Of a stretch of DNA of 64,000 nucleotides, positions 43,105 through 52,475 are shown one piece after another; the stretch's first letter is position 1; each line of letters begins with the position of its first letter. Below the pieces are notes generated by a model. That model made no database searches. It was given only the letters and a program-made list of their open reading frames with translations, and was not told the origin of the DNA. Position numbers and translations under genes: made by a program. Source of the DNA: Streptomyces griseoluteus (GTDB lineage: Bacteria > Actinomycetota > Actinomycetes > Streptomycetales > Streptomycetaceae); the NCBI RefSeq assembly GCF_004784465.1, contig NZ_SRRU01000005.1, forward strand, positions 248,001 through 312,000, written 5' to 3'.

Positions 43105-43710
43105 TCAGCCGAGGGCGTCGTCCAGCAGTGCCGCCCACTGGGCCACGACCCGCTCGCGGCGGGCGGTGTCGTCGGTGAGCAGGGTGGCGAGGCCGAGGCC
43201 GCGGGCCATGTCGAGCAGCCCCTGCACGCTCTCGCGCACACCGGGCCGGGACTCGTCGGCGCCGAGGAGTTCCACGGCTATCCGGTGGCTCTCCCGGCCG
43301 ACGCGGGCCTCCAGCTCGGTCACCCGGCCGCGCAGCTGCTCCTCGTTCGCGGCGGCCACCCAGAGCTGGAGCGCGGCCCTAAAGAGCGGCCCGGTGTAGA
43401 GGCCGACCAGGGCGGAGACGACGGCCCCGCGGTCGCCGGGGCCGTCCGGGTACAGGTCGCGCAGGGCGGTGGAGCGCCGTTCCGCGACGTACTCGACGGC
43501 GGCCGTGAAGAGGTCCTCCCGGGTGGGGAAGTGGTGCTGGGCCGCGCCCCGCGAGACGCCCGCGCGCTCGGCGACGACCGAGACCGTGGAGCCCGCCCAG
43601 CCGTGGTCGGCGAGGCAGGCCACGGCGGCCTCCAGCAGCCGCAGCCGGGTGGCCCGGCTGCGGTCCTGCTTGGGTACGCGGTCGCGTTCCGCCGTACTCA
43701 CACCACCCAT
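43105..43710 (-). CDS. TetR-family regulator of the acyl-CoA cluster
   Basis: A 201-residue TetR protein. Helix-turn-helix at ~20-62 (LLEAAVACLADHGWAGSTVS, then AERAGVSRGAAQHHFPTRED). It overlaps the enoyl-CoA hydratase gene by 13 bases and is the promoter-distal gene of the leftward set, so it is likely co-transcribed with it. A regulator of that catabolic cluster is the natural inference; its acyl-CoA ligand is unknown. Confidence 0.87.
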   Translation of the reverse strand: MGGVSTAERDRVPKQDRSRATRLRLLEAAVACLADHGWAGSTVSVVAERAGVSRGAAQHHFPTREDLFTAAVEYVAERRSTALRDLYPDGPGDRGAVVSALVGLYTGPLFRAALQLWVAAANEEQLRGRVTELEARVGRESHRIAVELLGADESRPGVRESVQGLLDMARGLGLATLLTDDTARRERVVAQWAALLDDALG

Positions 43711-44432
43711 GCCGCATCCCGTCTTTCCAGGAAGGCCGTCATCCCCTCCCGCGCCTCGGGGGCGGAGAACAGCCGGGCCGAGAGCGCGGTGAACCGGTCC
43801 GCGTCCCGGTCGAACATCTCCAGCACCCTAGCCGTGAGCAGCTCCTTCGTCGCGGCCAGGGCCTGGGGCGAGGACCGGCGCAGGCCGTCCAGGACCGGGG
43901 CGAGGGCCTCGTCCACGTCGTCACCGGTGAACGTGAGCAGGCCGAGCCGTACCGCCTCGGCGGGGCCGAAGCGCTCGCCGGTGAGGTAGTAGCGGGCCAG
44001 CTCGCGCGGGTCGGCGCGCGGCAGCAGCGGCAGGGAGATCACGGCCGGGGCGACCCCGATGCGGACCTCGGTGAAGGCGAAGGTGGCCCCGGCGGATGAG
44101 ACCGCGATGTCACAGGCGCCGACCAGCCCGAGCCCGCCCGCGCGGACATGTCCGGTGATCCGGGCGACCACCGGCTTCGGCAGCTCCACCAGCTGGCGCA
44201 GCAGCCCCATTAGGGCGTCCGGGTGGGGCGGTTCGCGCAGGTCGGCCCCGGCGCAGAAGGTGTTGCCGGTGTGGGTGAGCACGACGGCCCGGACACCGGG
44301 GTCCTCTGCGCAGTCGGCCAGAGCGCCGGCGAGTTCCGCCACCAGCGGCGCGGAGAGGGCGTTGCGGGTGTCCGGGGAGTCCAGGCTGAGCGTCTCCACG
44401 GCCCGGCGGCGGGTACGTCCGACGAGGGTCAT
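43698..44432 (-). CDS. Enoyl-CoA hydratase/isomerase family protein
   Basis: A 244-residue crotonase-fold protein. Oxyanion-hole blocks are NTFCAGADLRE (~58) and GHVRAGGLGLVGACDIAVSS (~92), and the acidic region TEVRIGVAP follows (~120). The first catalytic glutamate of bona fide hydratases is not clearly placed, so another crotonase activity is possible. It lies between an acyl-CoA ligase gene (overlapping by four bases) and a TetR gene. Confidence 0.88.
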   Translation of the reverse strand: MTLVGRTRRRAVETLSLDSPDTRNALSAPLVAELAGALADCAEDPGVRAVVLTHTGNTFCAGADLREPPHPDALMGLLRQLVELPKPVVARITGHVRAGGLGLVGACDIAVSSAGATFAFTEVRIGVAPAVISLPLLPRADPRELARYYLTGERFGPAEAVRLGLLTFTGDDVDEALAPVLDGLRRSSPQALAATKELLTARVLEMFDRDADRFTALSARLFSAPEAREGMTAFLERRDAAWVV

Positions 44433-45991
44433 GGGCGCAGCTCCCGGCGCAGGATCTTGCCGGAGGCGGCACGGGGCACCCCGTCGGTGAAGGTGACCCC
44501 GCGCACCCGCTTGTACGGCGCGACCCGCTCGCCCACGTACAGCATCACGTCGTTGGCGCTGAGGTCCGGCGCGGTGGACTGGCGGACGACGAAGGCGTGC
44601 GGGGCCTCGTTGCCGTCGTCGTTGACGACGCCGATCACGGCCGCGTCCGCGATGCCGGGGTGGGTGAGCAGCAGGGCCTCCAGTTCGGCCGGGGCCACCT
44701 GGAACCCCTTGTACTTGATGAGTTCCTTCACCCGGTCCACCACGAACAGCCAGCCCTCGTCGTCCACTTGGCCGACGTCGCCGGTGTGCAGCCAGCCGTC
44801 GGCGTCGATCATCGCGGCGGTGGCGTCGGGGCGGCCCAGGTAACCCTTCATGATCTGCGGGCCCCGGATCAGGATCTCGCCGCGTTCGCCGGGGCCGAGG
44901 TCCTTGCCGGGGTCGTCCAGGGAGACGATCCGCATCTCGGTGCCGGCGAGGAGTCTGCCGACCGTGCCGGGCGGGGCGTCGCGCAGGTGGGCGAGCGGGA
45001 CGACATGGGTGCCGGGCGACAGCTCCGTCATGCCGTACGCCTGGCCCAGCGGCGGCAGCCCGAGCCGGTCGGCGCAGGCCGCGGCGAGGGCGGCGTCCAG
45101 CGGGGCGGCGGCACTGAGGACGTACCGCAGCGAGGAGAGGTCGTACCGGGCGACCGAGGGGTGCTTGGCGAGGGCGAGCACGATGGGCGGGGCGACGTAC
45201 AGGCCGGTGATGCGGTGGGTCTCGATCGCCGCGAGGAAGGTGTCCAGCTCGAAGCGGGGCAGCACGACCACGGTGGCCCCCTTGCGCAGGGGCGCGTTCA
45301 TCAGGGCGGTCAGGCCGTAGATGTGGAAGAAAGGCAGCACCGCGAGGATGCGTTCATCGGGCTCCACCGTGACGGCGGGCTCCAGTTGCGCGAGGTTGGT
45401 GGCGATCTGCCGGTGGGTGAGCATCACGCCCTTGGGCGTGCCGGTGGTCCCGGAGGAGTACGGCAGTACGGCGATGTCCTCGGCCGGATCGACCGCTACG
45501 TCCGGCTCGGGGGCGGTGGTGGCGAGCAGCTCGGTCAGCGAGCGGTGGCCGGGCGCCTGGTCGCAGACGAAGATCTCCCGTATCCCGCCCGCGAGTTCGG
45601 CCGCTCGGCGGGCGGTCGGCAGCAGTGGGGAGACGGTGATCATCCAGCGGGCCGAACTGTCCGCGAGCTGCTTGGCAAGCTCCTGGGGGGTGTGCAGCGG
45701 ATGCGCGGTGGTGACGGTGGCGCCGGCGCGGGTGGCCGCGTAGAAGGCGAGCGGGAAGGCGATGGTGTTGGGACTGTGCAGGGCGAGTACGTCACCCTTG
45801 CGCACCCCGGCCTCCGCGAGCGCCGCCGCCAGTCTCCGGTGCAGGAGGCCGAGTTGGGCGTAGGTGATGGTAGTGCCGTCCACGCCGTCGACCAGCGCGG
45901 GCCGGTCTCCGTAGGCGGCGGCTCGGCCCAGGACGGCGTCATGGATGGCCTCTTCGACCGGTGGGACCTCGGCGTACGGGCTGTGGAACAC
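44429..45991 (-). CDS. Acyl-CoA synthetase, 4-coumarate-CoA ligase-like
   Basis: A 520-residue ANL-superfamily ligase. Box I (P-loop) is SSGTTGTPKGVMLTHR (~172), the adenylate motif is QAYGMTELSP (~305), and the hinge and C-terminal lysine are DRVKELIKYKGFQVAPAELE and ASGKILRREL. The order and spacing resemble 4-coumarate/cinnamate-CoA ligases reported from Streptomyces. The acid substrate is unknown. GTG 45991 with GGAGG five bases upstream. It activates the substrate for the cluster. Confidence 0.9.
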   Translation of the reverse strand: MFHSPYAEVPPVEEAIHDAVLGRAAAYGDRPALVDGVDGTTITYAQLGLLHRRLAAALAEAGVRKGDVLALHSPNTIAFPLAFYAATRAGATVTTAHPLHTPQELAKQLADSSARWMITVSPLLPTARRAAELAGGIREIFVCDQAPGHRSLTELLATTAPEPDVAVDPAEDIAVLPYSSGTTGTPKGVMLTHRQIATNLAQLEPAVTVEPDERILAVLPFFHIYGLTALMNAPLRKGATVVVLPRFELDTFLAAIETHRITGLYVAPPIVLALAKHPSVARYDLSSLRYVLSAAAPLDAALAAACADRLGLPPLGQAYGMTELSPGTHVVPLAHLRDAPPGTVGRLLAGTEMRIVSLDDPGKDLGPGERGEILIRGPQIMKGYLGRPDATAAMIDADGWLHTGDVGQVDDEGWLFVVDRVKELIKYKGFQVAPAELEALLLTHPGIADAAVIGVVNDDGNEAPHAFVVRQSTAPDLSANDVMLYVGERVAPYKRVRGVTFTDGVPRAASGKILRRELRP

Positions 45992-46014
45992 GGTTCCTCC
46001 GAACGTCGCTCTCT

Positions 46015-47175
46015 CTAGTACGACTTGGGCAGGCCGAGGGTCTGGTGCGAGATGTAGTTGAGGATCATCTCCCGGCTCACCGGGGCGATCCGGGCCACCC
46101 GCGCGCCGATGATCAGCGAGGCGAGCCCGAACTCGCGGGTCAGACCGTTGCCGCCGAGGGTGTGCACGGCCTGGTCGACGGCCCGTACGCACGCCTCCCC
46201 CGCCGCGTACTTGGCCATGTTGGCCGCCTCGCCCGCGCCGATGTCGTCCCCGGCGTCGTAGAGGAGGGCCGCCTTCTGCATCATCAGCTTCGCCAGTTCC
46301 AGCTCGATGTGGGCCTGGGCGAGGGGATGCGCGATCGCCTGGTGGGCGCCGATCGGGGTCTTCCAGACGGTGCGCTCACGGGCGTACTCCAGCGCCTTGG
46401 CTACGGCGTACCGGCCCATCCCGATGGCGAACGCGGCCGTCATGATCCGCTCCGGGTTCAGTCCGGCGAAGAGCTGGAGCAGCCCGGCGTCCTCGTCGCC
46501 AACAAGGGCGTCGCCCGGCAGCCGTACGTCGTCCAGGACTAGTTCCCACTGCTTCTCGGCGGCGCTCAGCTCCATGTCGACCGGGCTGCGGGAGAAGCCC
46601 TCGGCGTCGCGCGGGACGATGAAGAGGCACGGCTTGAGCTTGCCGGTGCGGGCGTCCTCGGTGCGGCCGACGATCAGGACGGCGTCGGCGTGGTCCACCC
46701 CCGAGATGAAGACCTTCCGGCCGGTGAGCAGCCAGTCGTCGCCGTCCCGGCGTGCGGTGGTGGTGATGCGGTGGGAGTTGGAGCCGGCGTCGGGCTCGGT
46801 GATGCCGAAGGCCATCAGCTTCGTGCCGTCGGCGAGTCCGGGGAGCCAGGTGCGCTTCTGGTCCTCGGTGCCGAAGCGGGAGATCACTGTGCCGCAGATG
46901 GCCGGGGAGACAACCAGCATCAGGAGGGGGGCTCCCGAGGCGCCCAGCTCCTCCAGGACGAGGGAGAGTTCGGCTATGCCGCCGCCCCCGCCGCCGTACT
47001 CCTCCGGGAGGTTGACGCCGAGGTAGCCCAGCTTGGCCGCCTCTTGCCAGAGTTCGGTGGGGTAGCGGCCTTCTTCTATGACTCGGGTCATGTAGTCGCG
47101 GCCGTAACGCTTGCCCAGGGCGGAGACTGCTTCGCGGAGGGCCTGGTGTTCTTCGGATTCGATGAGGGTGGGCAC
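46015..47175 (-). CDS. Acyl-CoA dehydrogenase
   Basis: A 386-residue flavoenzyme. N-terminal helical, middle beta and C-terminal helical domains are recognisable: FGITEPDAGSNSHRITTTAR (FAD/substrate region), and the C-terminal HTLGGNGLTREFGLASLI. It oxidises acyl-CoA to the 2-enoyl derivative and passes electrons to ETF. It lies 23 bases upstream of the ligase gene in the same direction and is part of the same set. Confidence 0.93.
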   Translation of the reverse strand: MPTLIESEEHQALREAVSALGKRYGRDYMTRVIEEGRYPTELWQEAAKLGYLGVNLPEEYGGGGGGIAELSLVLEELGASGAPLLMLVVSPAICGTVISRFGTEDQKRTWLPGLADGTKLMAFGITEPDAGSNSHRITTTARRDGDDWLLTGRKVFISGVDHADAVLIVGRTEDARTGKLKPCLFIVPRDAEGFSRSPVDMELSAAEKQWELVLDDVRLPGDALVGDEDAGLLQLFAGLNPERIMTAAFAIGMGRYAVAKALEYARERTVWKTPIGAHQAIAHPLAQAHIELELAKLMMQKAALLYDAGDDIGAGEAANMAKYAAGEACVRAVDQAVHTLGGNGLTREFGLASLIIGARVARIAPVSREMILNYISHQTLGLPKSY

Positions 47176-47206
47176 TTCTGTCTCCTTCGGCTGCGGGTTG
47201 TCGGTG

Positions 47207-47262
47207 GCTGGTCGCGCTCACGCGGGGGTAGCCGCACATCTACGCGGCCCCGCGCCCCTCAA
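47207..47262. repeat. Dispersed repeat, split copy
   Basis: GGCTGGTCGCG (47207-47217) and CCCCGCGCCCCT (47248 on) are the two ends of the repeat seen at 41790, separated here by an inserted palindromic stretch. Confidence 0.5.
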
Positions 47263-49115
47263 GAAGGCCGGACGGCTTCCACGACTGCCAGCAGGGCGCC
47301 CATCTCCACCTGGCGGCCTACTGCGGCTGGGAGGGCTGTGAGCGTGCCGTTGGTGGGGGCGGTGATCCGGTGTTCCATCTTCATCGCCTCCAGCCAGATC
47401 AGGGGCTGGCCCGCCTTGACCTCGGTGCCCTCGCTCAGGCCCTCCGCCACGCGGACGACCGTGCCGGGCATGGGGGCCAGGAGGGAACCGGGGGCGTGTT
47501 CGGTGGCGGGGTCGGGGAAGCGGGGCAGGGCGGTGAGGGCGGTGGCGTTCACGTGGACCTGGTCGCCGTAGCGGGCGATCTCGAACTTCCGCCGCACACC
47601 GTCCACTTCGAGGACGACCAGGTGCGGGGCAGCCTGCACCACGCGGACGCCGTCCGCCGCCAGGCCGGTGCGGGTGTGGCGGTAGGCGACCTCGTGCTCC
47701 TCCCCCGCCCGCTCGTACCGCTTCACCTGCGGGCCCGAGGGGACGTTGCGCCAGCCGCCGAAGCGGGAGCGGCCGTGGGCGTCGGCGAGGGCCGCGGCGA
47801 GCGGGGCGTACGGGTCGGGGGCGGGCTCGGTGAGGGCGGTGAGGTGGCGGTCGTAGAAACCGGTGTCCATGCGGGCTTCGGTGAACTCGGGGTGCCTCAG
47901 CGAGCGGACCAGCAGGTCGCGGTTGGTGACCGGGCCGTGCAGCGCGGTGCGCTCCAGGGCGCCGGCGAGCCTGCGGACCGCCTCGGTGCGGGTGGGGGCG
48001 TGTGCGACGACCTTGGCGAGCATCGGGTCGTAGTGCACGCCGATGGTGTCGCCGTCCGCGCAGCCGGTGTCGAGCCGTACGCCGTCCGGCACGGTGAAGC
48101 GGTGCAGGGTGCCGGTCTGCGGGGCCCAGCCGCGCGCGGGGTCCTCCGCGTACAGCCGGGCCTCGACGGCGTGTCCGTGCGCGGCCGGCTGCTCGGCGGG
48201 GAGGGCGTGCCCCTCGGCGACGCGGATCTGCTCGGCGACCAGGTCGACACCGAACACCGCCTCGGTGACGGGGTGTTCGACCTGGAGGCGGGTGTTCATC
48301 TCCAGGAAGTGGGCGCGGCCGTCGGCCACCAGGAACTCCACCGTGCCCGCGCCCTCGTAGGACACGGCACGCGTCGCCCGCTCGGCGAGCGCGTACAACT
48401 GCTCGGTGAGCGCGGGCGGCAGACCTGGCGCCGGGGCCTCCTCGATGACCTTCTGGTGCCTGCGCTGGAGCGAGCAGTCGCGGGTGCCGAGCGTCCACAC
48501 CGTGCCGTGGGAGTCGGCGAGGACCTGCACCTCCACATGGCGGCCGTTCTCCAGGTACGGCTCCACGAACACCTCGCCGTCCCCGAAGGCGCTCGCCGCC
48601 TCCGCGCGGGCGTCCTCCAGCGCACCGGGCAGCGCGGCGAGGTCGCGTACCACGCGCATGCCGCGTCCGCCGCCGCCCGCGGCCGCCTTCACCAGGACGG
48701 GCAGGTCGGCCGGGCTGACGTCGTGTGCGTCGAGCGGGGCGAGGCCCATCAGTTCCTTGGCGCGGGTCTTGGACGCCATCGCCTCGATCGCCCCGGGCGG
48801 GGGCCCGATCCAGACGAGCCCGGCGTCCCGTACGGCGCGGGCGAAGTCGGCGTTCTCGGAGAGGAATCCGTAGCCGGGGTGCACGGCGTCCGCACCGGCC
48901 GCGAGGGCGGCCTTCACGATGAGATCGCCGCGCAGATACGTCTCGGCGGGCGCCGCACCCGGCAGCCGTACCGCTGTGTCGGCCACACGTGTGTGCAGCG
49001 CACCCTCGTCCGCGTCAGAGTGTATGGCGACGGTACGTATGCCCAGGTCGGCGCAGGTGCGGAAGATACGGCAGGCGATCTCGCCCCGGTTGGCGACGAG
49101 CAGGGTGGAAATCAT
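47259..49115 (-). CDS. Biotin carboxylase / BCCP subunit of an acyl-CoA carboxylase
   Basis: A 618-residue alpha subunit. The biotin carboxylase domain spans ~1-450 (LLVANRGEIACRIFRTCADLG, cited as the first block up to LG; ATP-grasp loop KAAAGGGGRGMRVV; GTVEFL and MNTRLQVEHPVTE). A linker domain follows, and the C-terminal biotinyl domain carries EAMKMEH with the modified lysine (~590). Such subunits serve acetyl-, propionyl-, methylcrotonyl- or geranyl-CoA carboxylases. It is five bases downstream of the carboxyltransferase gene, so the pair is one complex. Confidence 0.93.
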   Translation of the reverse strand: MISTLLVANRGEIACRIFRTCADLGIRTVAIHSDADEGALHTRVADTAVRLPGAAPAETYLRGDLIVKAALAAGADAVHPGYGFLSENADFARAVRDAGLVWIGPPPGAIEAMASKTRAKELMGLAPLDAHDVSPADLPVLVKAAAGGGGRGMRVVRDLAALPGALEDARAEAASAFGDGEVFVEPYLENGRHVEVQVLADSHGTVWTLGTRDCSLQRRHQKVIEEAPAPGLPPALTEQLYALAERATRAVSYEGAGTVEFLVADGRAHFLEMNTRLQVEHPVTEAVFGVDLVAEQIRVAEGHALPAEQPAAHGHAVEARLYAEDPARGWAPQTGTLHRFTVPDGVRLDTGCADGDTIGVHYDPMLAKVVAHAPTRTEAVRRLAGALERTALHGPVTNRDLLVRSLRHPEFTEARMDTGFYDRHLTALTEPAPDPYAPLAAALADAHGRSRFGGWRNVPSGPQVKRYERAGEEHEVAYRHTRTGLAADGVRVVQAAPHLVVLEVDGVRRKFEIARYGDQVHVNATALTALPRFPDPATEHAPGSLLAPMPGTVVRVAEGLSEGTEVKAGQPLIWLEAMKMEHRITAPTNGTLTALPAAVGRQVEMGALLAVVEAVRPS

Positions 49116-49120
49116 GGGCC

Positions 49121-50719
49121 TCACATCCGGAAGACGCCGAAGCCGCCACGGGCGCCCTCGTAGGGAGCGGTGTGTATGGCGGACAGGCACATACCGAGGA
49201 CGGTTCGGGTGTCGCGGGGATCGATGACGCCGTCGTCGTAGAGCCGCCCGGACAGGAACATGGGGAGCGACTCCGACTCGATCTGCCCCTCGACCATCGC
49301 GCGCAGGGCGGCGTCCCCCTCCTCGTCGTACGGCTGTCCCTTGGCCAGGGCCGACTGGCGGGCCACGATCGACAGCACGCCCGCGAGCTGCTGCGGGCCC
49401 ATGACTGCCGACTTGGCGCTGGGCCAGGCGAAGAGGAAACGGGGGTCGTAGGCGCGGCCGCACATGCCGTAGTGGCCGGCGCCGTAGGACGCGCCCATGA
49501 GGACGGAGAGGTGCGGCACCGTGGAGTTGCTGACCGCGTTGATCATCATCGAGCCGTGCTTCACGATGCCGCCCTGCTCGTACTCCTTGCCGACCATGTA
49601 GCCGGTGGTGTTGTGCAGGAACAGCAGCGGGATGTCGCGCTGGTTGGCCAGCTGGATGAACTGCGCCGCCTTCTGCGACTCCTCGCTGAACAGCACCCCG
49701 CGCGCGTTGGCCAGGATGCCGACGGGGTAGCCGTGCAGCCCGGCCCAGCCGGTGACCAGGCTCGTGCCGTACAGCGGCTTGAACTCGTCGAAGTCGGAGG
49801 CGTCGACCAGGCGGGCGATCACCTCGCGCGGGTCGAAGGGGGTGCGCAGGTCGCCGGGGACGATGCCGAGCAGTTCCTCGGGGTCGTACTCGGGTGGCTC
49901 GGCGAAGTCCGGATCGGCGTACGCCTTGCGGTGGTTGAGCCGCGCGACCACCCTGCGCGCCTGCCGGATCGCGTCCCGCTCGTCCACCGCGAAGTGGTCG
50001 GCGAGGCCGGAGGTACGGGCGTGCATCTCGGCTCCGCCCAGCGACTCGTCGTCGCTCTCCTCGCCGGTCGCCATCTTCACCAGCGGCGGCCCTCCGAGGA
50101 ACACCTTCGCGCGGTCCTTGACCATGATCACGTGGTCGGACATGCCCGGGATGTACGCGCCGCCCGCCGTGGAGTTGCCGAACACCACGGCCACGGTCGG
50201 GATGCCCTCGGCCGACAGCCGGGTCAGGTCCCGGAAGATCGCCCCGCCGGGGATGAAGATCTCCTTCTGCGAGGGCAGGTCGGCTCCGCCGGACTCGACC
50301 AGGCTGATGACGGGGAGGCGGTTGGCCCGCGCGATCTCGTTCGCCCGCAGGGCCTTCTTCAGGCTCCACGGGTTGCTCGCGCCGCCGCGCACGGTCGCGT
50401 CATTGGCGGTGATCAGGCACTCGGTTCCTTCGACCACGCCGATGCCGGTGACCAGGGAGGCGCCGACGGTGTACTCGCTGCCCCAGGCGGCGAGGGGGGA
50501 CAGTTCCAGGAACGGCGTGTCGGGGTCGAGCAGCAGCTCGATCCGCTCACGGGCGAGCAGCTTGCCCCGCTTGCGGTGCCGGGCCACATATTTCTCGCCC
50601 CCGCCCGCGAGCGCCTTGGCGTGCTCCGTCTCCAGATCGGCGAGCTTGGCGAGCATGGCGTCGCGGTTGGCCTGGTGGTCGGGGGCGGTGGGGTCGAGGG
50701 AGGTTCGCAGGAGGGTCAT
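49121..50719 (-). CDS. Carboxyltransferase beta subunit, MCC/GCC-like
   Basis: A 532-residue carboxyltransferase. The two crotonase-like halves contain VESGGADLPSQKEIF and VVFGNSTAGGAYIPGMSD, then VFLGGPPLVKMATGEE. These blocks resemble methylcrotonyl-CoA and geranyl-CoA carboxylase beta subunits rather than acetyl/propionyl-CoA enzymes. Start ATG 50719 with GGAGG ten bases upstream. The partner alpha gene follows. Confidence 0.92.
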   Translation of the reverse strand: MTLLRTSLDPTAPDHQANRDAMLAKLADLETEHAKALAGGGEKYVARHRKRGKLLARERIELLLDPDTPFLELSPLAAWGSEYTVGASLVTGIGVVEGTECLITANDATVRGGASNPWSLKKALRANEIARANRLPVISLVESGGADLPSQKEIFIPGGAIFRDLTRLSAEGIPTVAVVFGNSTAGGAYIPGMSDHVIMVKDRAKVFLGGPPLVKMATGEESDDESLGGAEMHARTSGLADHFAVDERDAIRQARRVVARLNHRKAYADPDFAEPPEYDPEELLGIVPGDLRTPFDPREVIARLVDASDFDEFKPLYGTSLVTGWAGLHGYPVGILANARGVLFSEESQKAAQFIQLANQRDIPLLFLHNTTGYMVGKEYEQGGIVKHGSMMINAVSNSTVPHLSVLMGASYGAGHYGMCGRAYDPRFLFAWPSAKSAVMGPQQLAGVLSIVARQSALAKGQPYDEEGDAALRAMVEGQIESESLPMFLSGRLYDDGVIDPRDTRTVLGMCLSAIHTAPYEGARGGFGVFRM

Positions 50720-50792
50720 GGGGTGCCTCCGGGGTGACGGGGGTCTCCGGGGTGGAGGGGCGGGGCGCCGGAGGGGCGCACGGTCCGGGGCG

Positions 50793-52475
50793 TCACAGGA
50801 GTTCCTCCGGGATGTCCAGGTGGCGGGAACGGAGCCACTCGGCCAGGGCCTTGGCCTGGGGGTCGAAGCGGTGCCGGGCGGCCACGCCGGCGCCGAGGAT
50901 GCCGGCGACGACGAAGTTGAGGGCGCGGAGGTGGGGCAGGACATGCCGGGTGACCGGGAGTTCGCGGGCCTCGGGGATCAGCTCCCGGAAGCGCTCGACG
51001 GTCAGCTCGTGCGCGAGCCAGCGCCAGCCGTCGGCGGAGCGGGCCCAGACGCCGACGTTGGCGTCCCCACCCTTGTCCCCGCTACGGGCTCCGGCCACAT
51101 GGCCTAGGGGGACACGGCGGGTGCTGCCCCCCTGGAGGGGCTCGGGCAGCTCGGGTTCGGGCACTTCGTGGAGCGGCAGCGTCTCCCGCGGCGCGCCCAC
51201 ATCGATACGGCGCCCATCGTGGAGGACGGCCACATGGTCAACGGCACCATGGGGTACGGCCACATGGTCGAACACCCCATAGGGCGAGCCCTTCCCCGGG
51301 GGCGCGAGCACATGGAAGCCGGGGTAACTGGCGAGCGCCAGCTCGATCGCGGCCCCGCTCAGCCCCCGCCCGACCACCTCGGGATCGGCGTCCCGTACGA
51401 CGAGCCGGAGCAGCGCACTCGCTGTCTCCTCCGTCTCGGCGTTGGCCTGGTCGGTGCGGGCCAGCTCCCAACGCACCTCTTCCGGAGCCGCCTTGGCGAG
51501 CGCGACGTCCATCTGGTCGCGCACCAGCTCCGCCTTGGCCTCGATGTCGAGACCGGTGAGGACGAAGGCGACCTCGTTGCGGAAGCCCCCGAGCCGGTTC
51601 AGCCCGACCTTGAGCGTGGGCGGGGGCGCCTCACCGCGCACCCCCTCGATCCGCACCCGGTCCGGCCCGTCCTGGCGGAGCCGTACCGTGTCCAGCCGGG
51701 CGGTGACATCGGGCCCCGCGTACCGGGCACCCCCCGTCTCGTACAGCAACTGGGCCGTGACCGTACCGGTGTCGACGAAGCCGCCGGTCCCAGGATGCTT
51801 CGTCACGACACTGCTGCCGTCGGCGTGGATCTCGGCCAGCGGAAAGCCGGGACGTCGTACGTCACCGTCCTGGAAGAAGGCATAGTTGCCGCCCGTGACC
51901 TGGGTCCCGCACTCCAGCAGATGCCCGGCGACGACGGCCCCGGCGAGCTGGTCGTGGTCCCCCGGTCCCCACCCGAAGTGCGCGGCGGCGGGCCCGGTGA
52001 CGAGCGCGGCGTCGGTCACCCGCCCGGTGATCACCACGTCGGCCCCGGCCCGCAGACACTCCGCGATACCGAAGCCGCCGAGGTAGGCGTGGGCGGCGAG
52101 GGTGCCGGGGTACGCGGCGGTGAGGTCGTCGCCCTCCACATGCGCGACCCGTACAGGTATCCCGAGCCGCTCCGCCAACTCCCTTACTTTCTCGGCAAGC
52201 CCGGCCGGATTGAGCCCGCCCGCGTTGGTGACGATCCGCACCCCGCGCTCGTGGGCGAGCCCGAGGCAGTCTTCGAGCCGGCGCGCGAAGGTGCGGGCGT
52301 ACCCGGCGCCGGGGTCCTTCAGCCGGTCGCGGCCGAGGATGAGCATGGTCAGCTCGGCGAGATAGTCCCCGGTGAGTACGTCGACCTCGCCGCCGGTCAG
52401 CATCTCGCGCAGGGCGCTCGAGCGGTCGCCGTAGAAGCCGGAGAAGTTGCCGATACGGAGGGGGGTCACCGTCAC
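50793..52475 (-). CDS. AtuA-like acyclic terpene utilisation protein (DUF1446)
   Basis: A 560-residue protein. The DUF1446/AtuA N-terminal domain covers ~1-440 (LRIGNFSGFYGDR, then GGLNPAGLAEKVRELAERLG and GADVVITGRVTDAA), and the C-terminal AtuA-like domain follows with GARSGDKGGDANVGVWAR. AtuA is the founding member of the acyclic-terpene operon in Pseudomonas, where its exact role is still unsettled. GTG 52475 overlaps the stop of the next upstream gene. Its placement next to carboxylase genes supports an Atu/Liu-type catabolic unit. Confidence 0.85.
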   Translation of the reverse strand: MTVTPLRIGNFSGFYGDRSSALREMLTGGEVDVLTGDYLAELTMLILGRDRLKDPGAGYARTFARRLEDCLGLAHERGVRIVTNAGGLNPAGLAEKVRELAERLGIPVRVAHVEGDDLTAAYPGTLAAHAYLGGFGIAECLRAGADVVITGRVTDAALVTGPAAAHFGWGPGDHDQLAGAVVAGHLLECGTQVTGGNYAFFQDGDVRRPGFPLAEIHADGSSVVTKHPGTGGFVDTGTVTAQLLYETGGARYAGPDVTARLDTVRLRQDGPDRVRIEGVRGEAPPPTLKVGLNRLGGFRNEVAFVLTGLDIEAKAELVRDQMDVALAKAAPEEVRWELARTDQANAETEETASALLRLVVRDADPEVVGRGLSGAAIELALASYPGFHVLAPPGKGSPYGVFDHVAVPHGAVDHVAVLHDGRRIDVGAPRETLPLHEVPEPELPEPLQGGSTRRVPLGHVAGARSGDKGGDANVGVWARSADGWRWLAHELTVERFRELIPEARELPVTRHVLPHLRALNFVVAGILGAGVAARHRFDPQAKALAEWLRSRHLDIPEELL

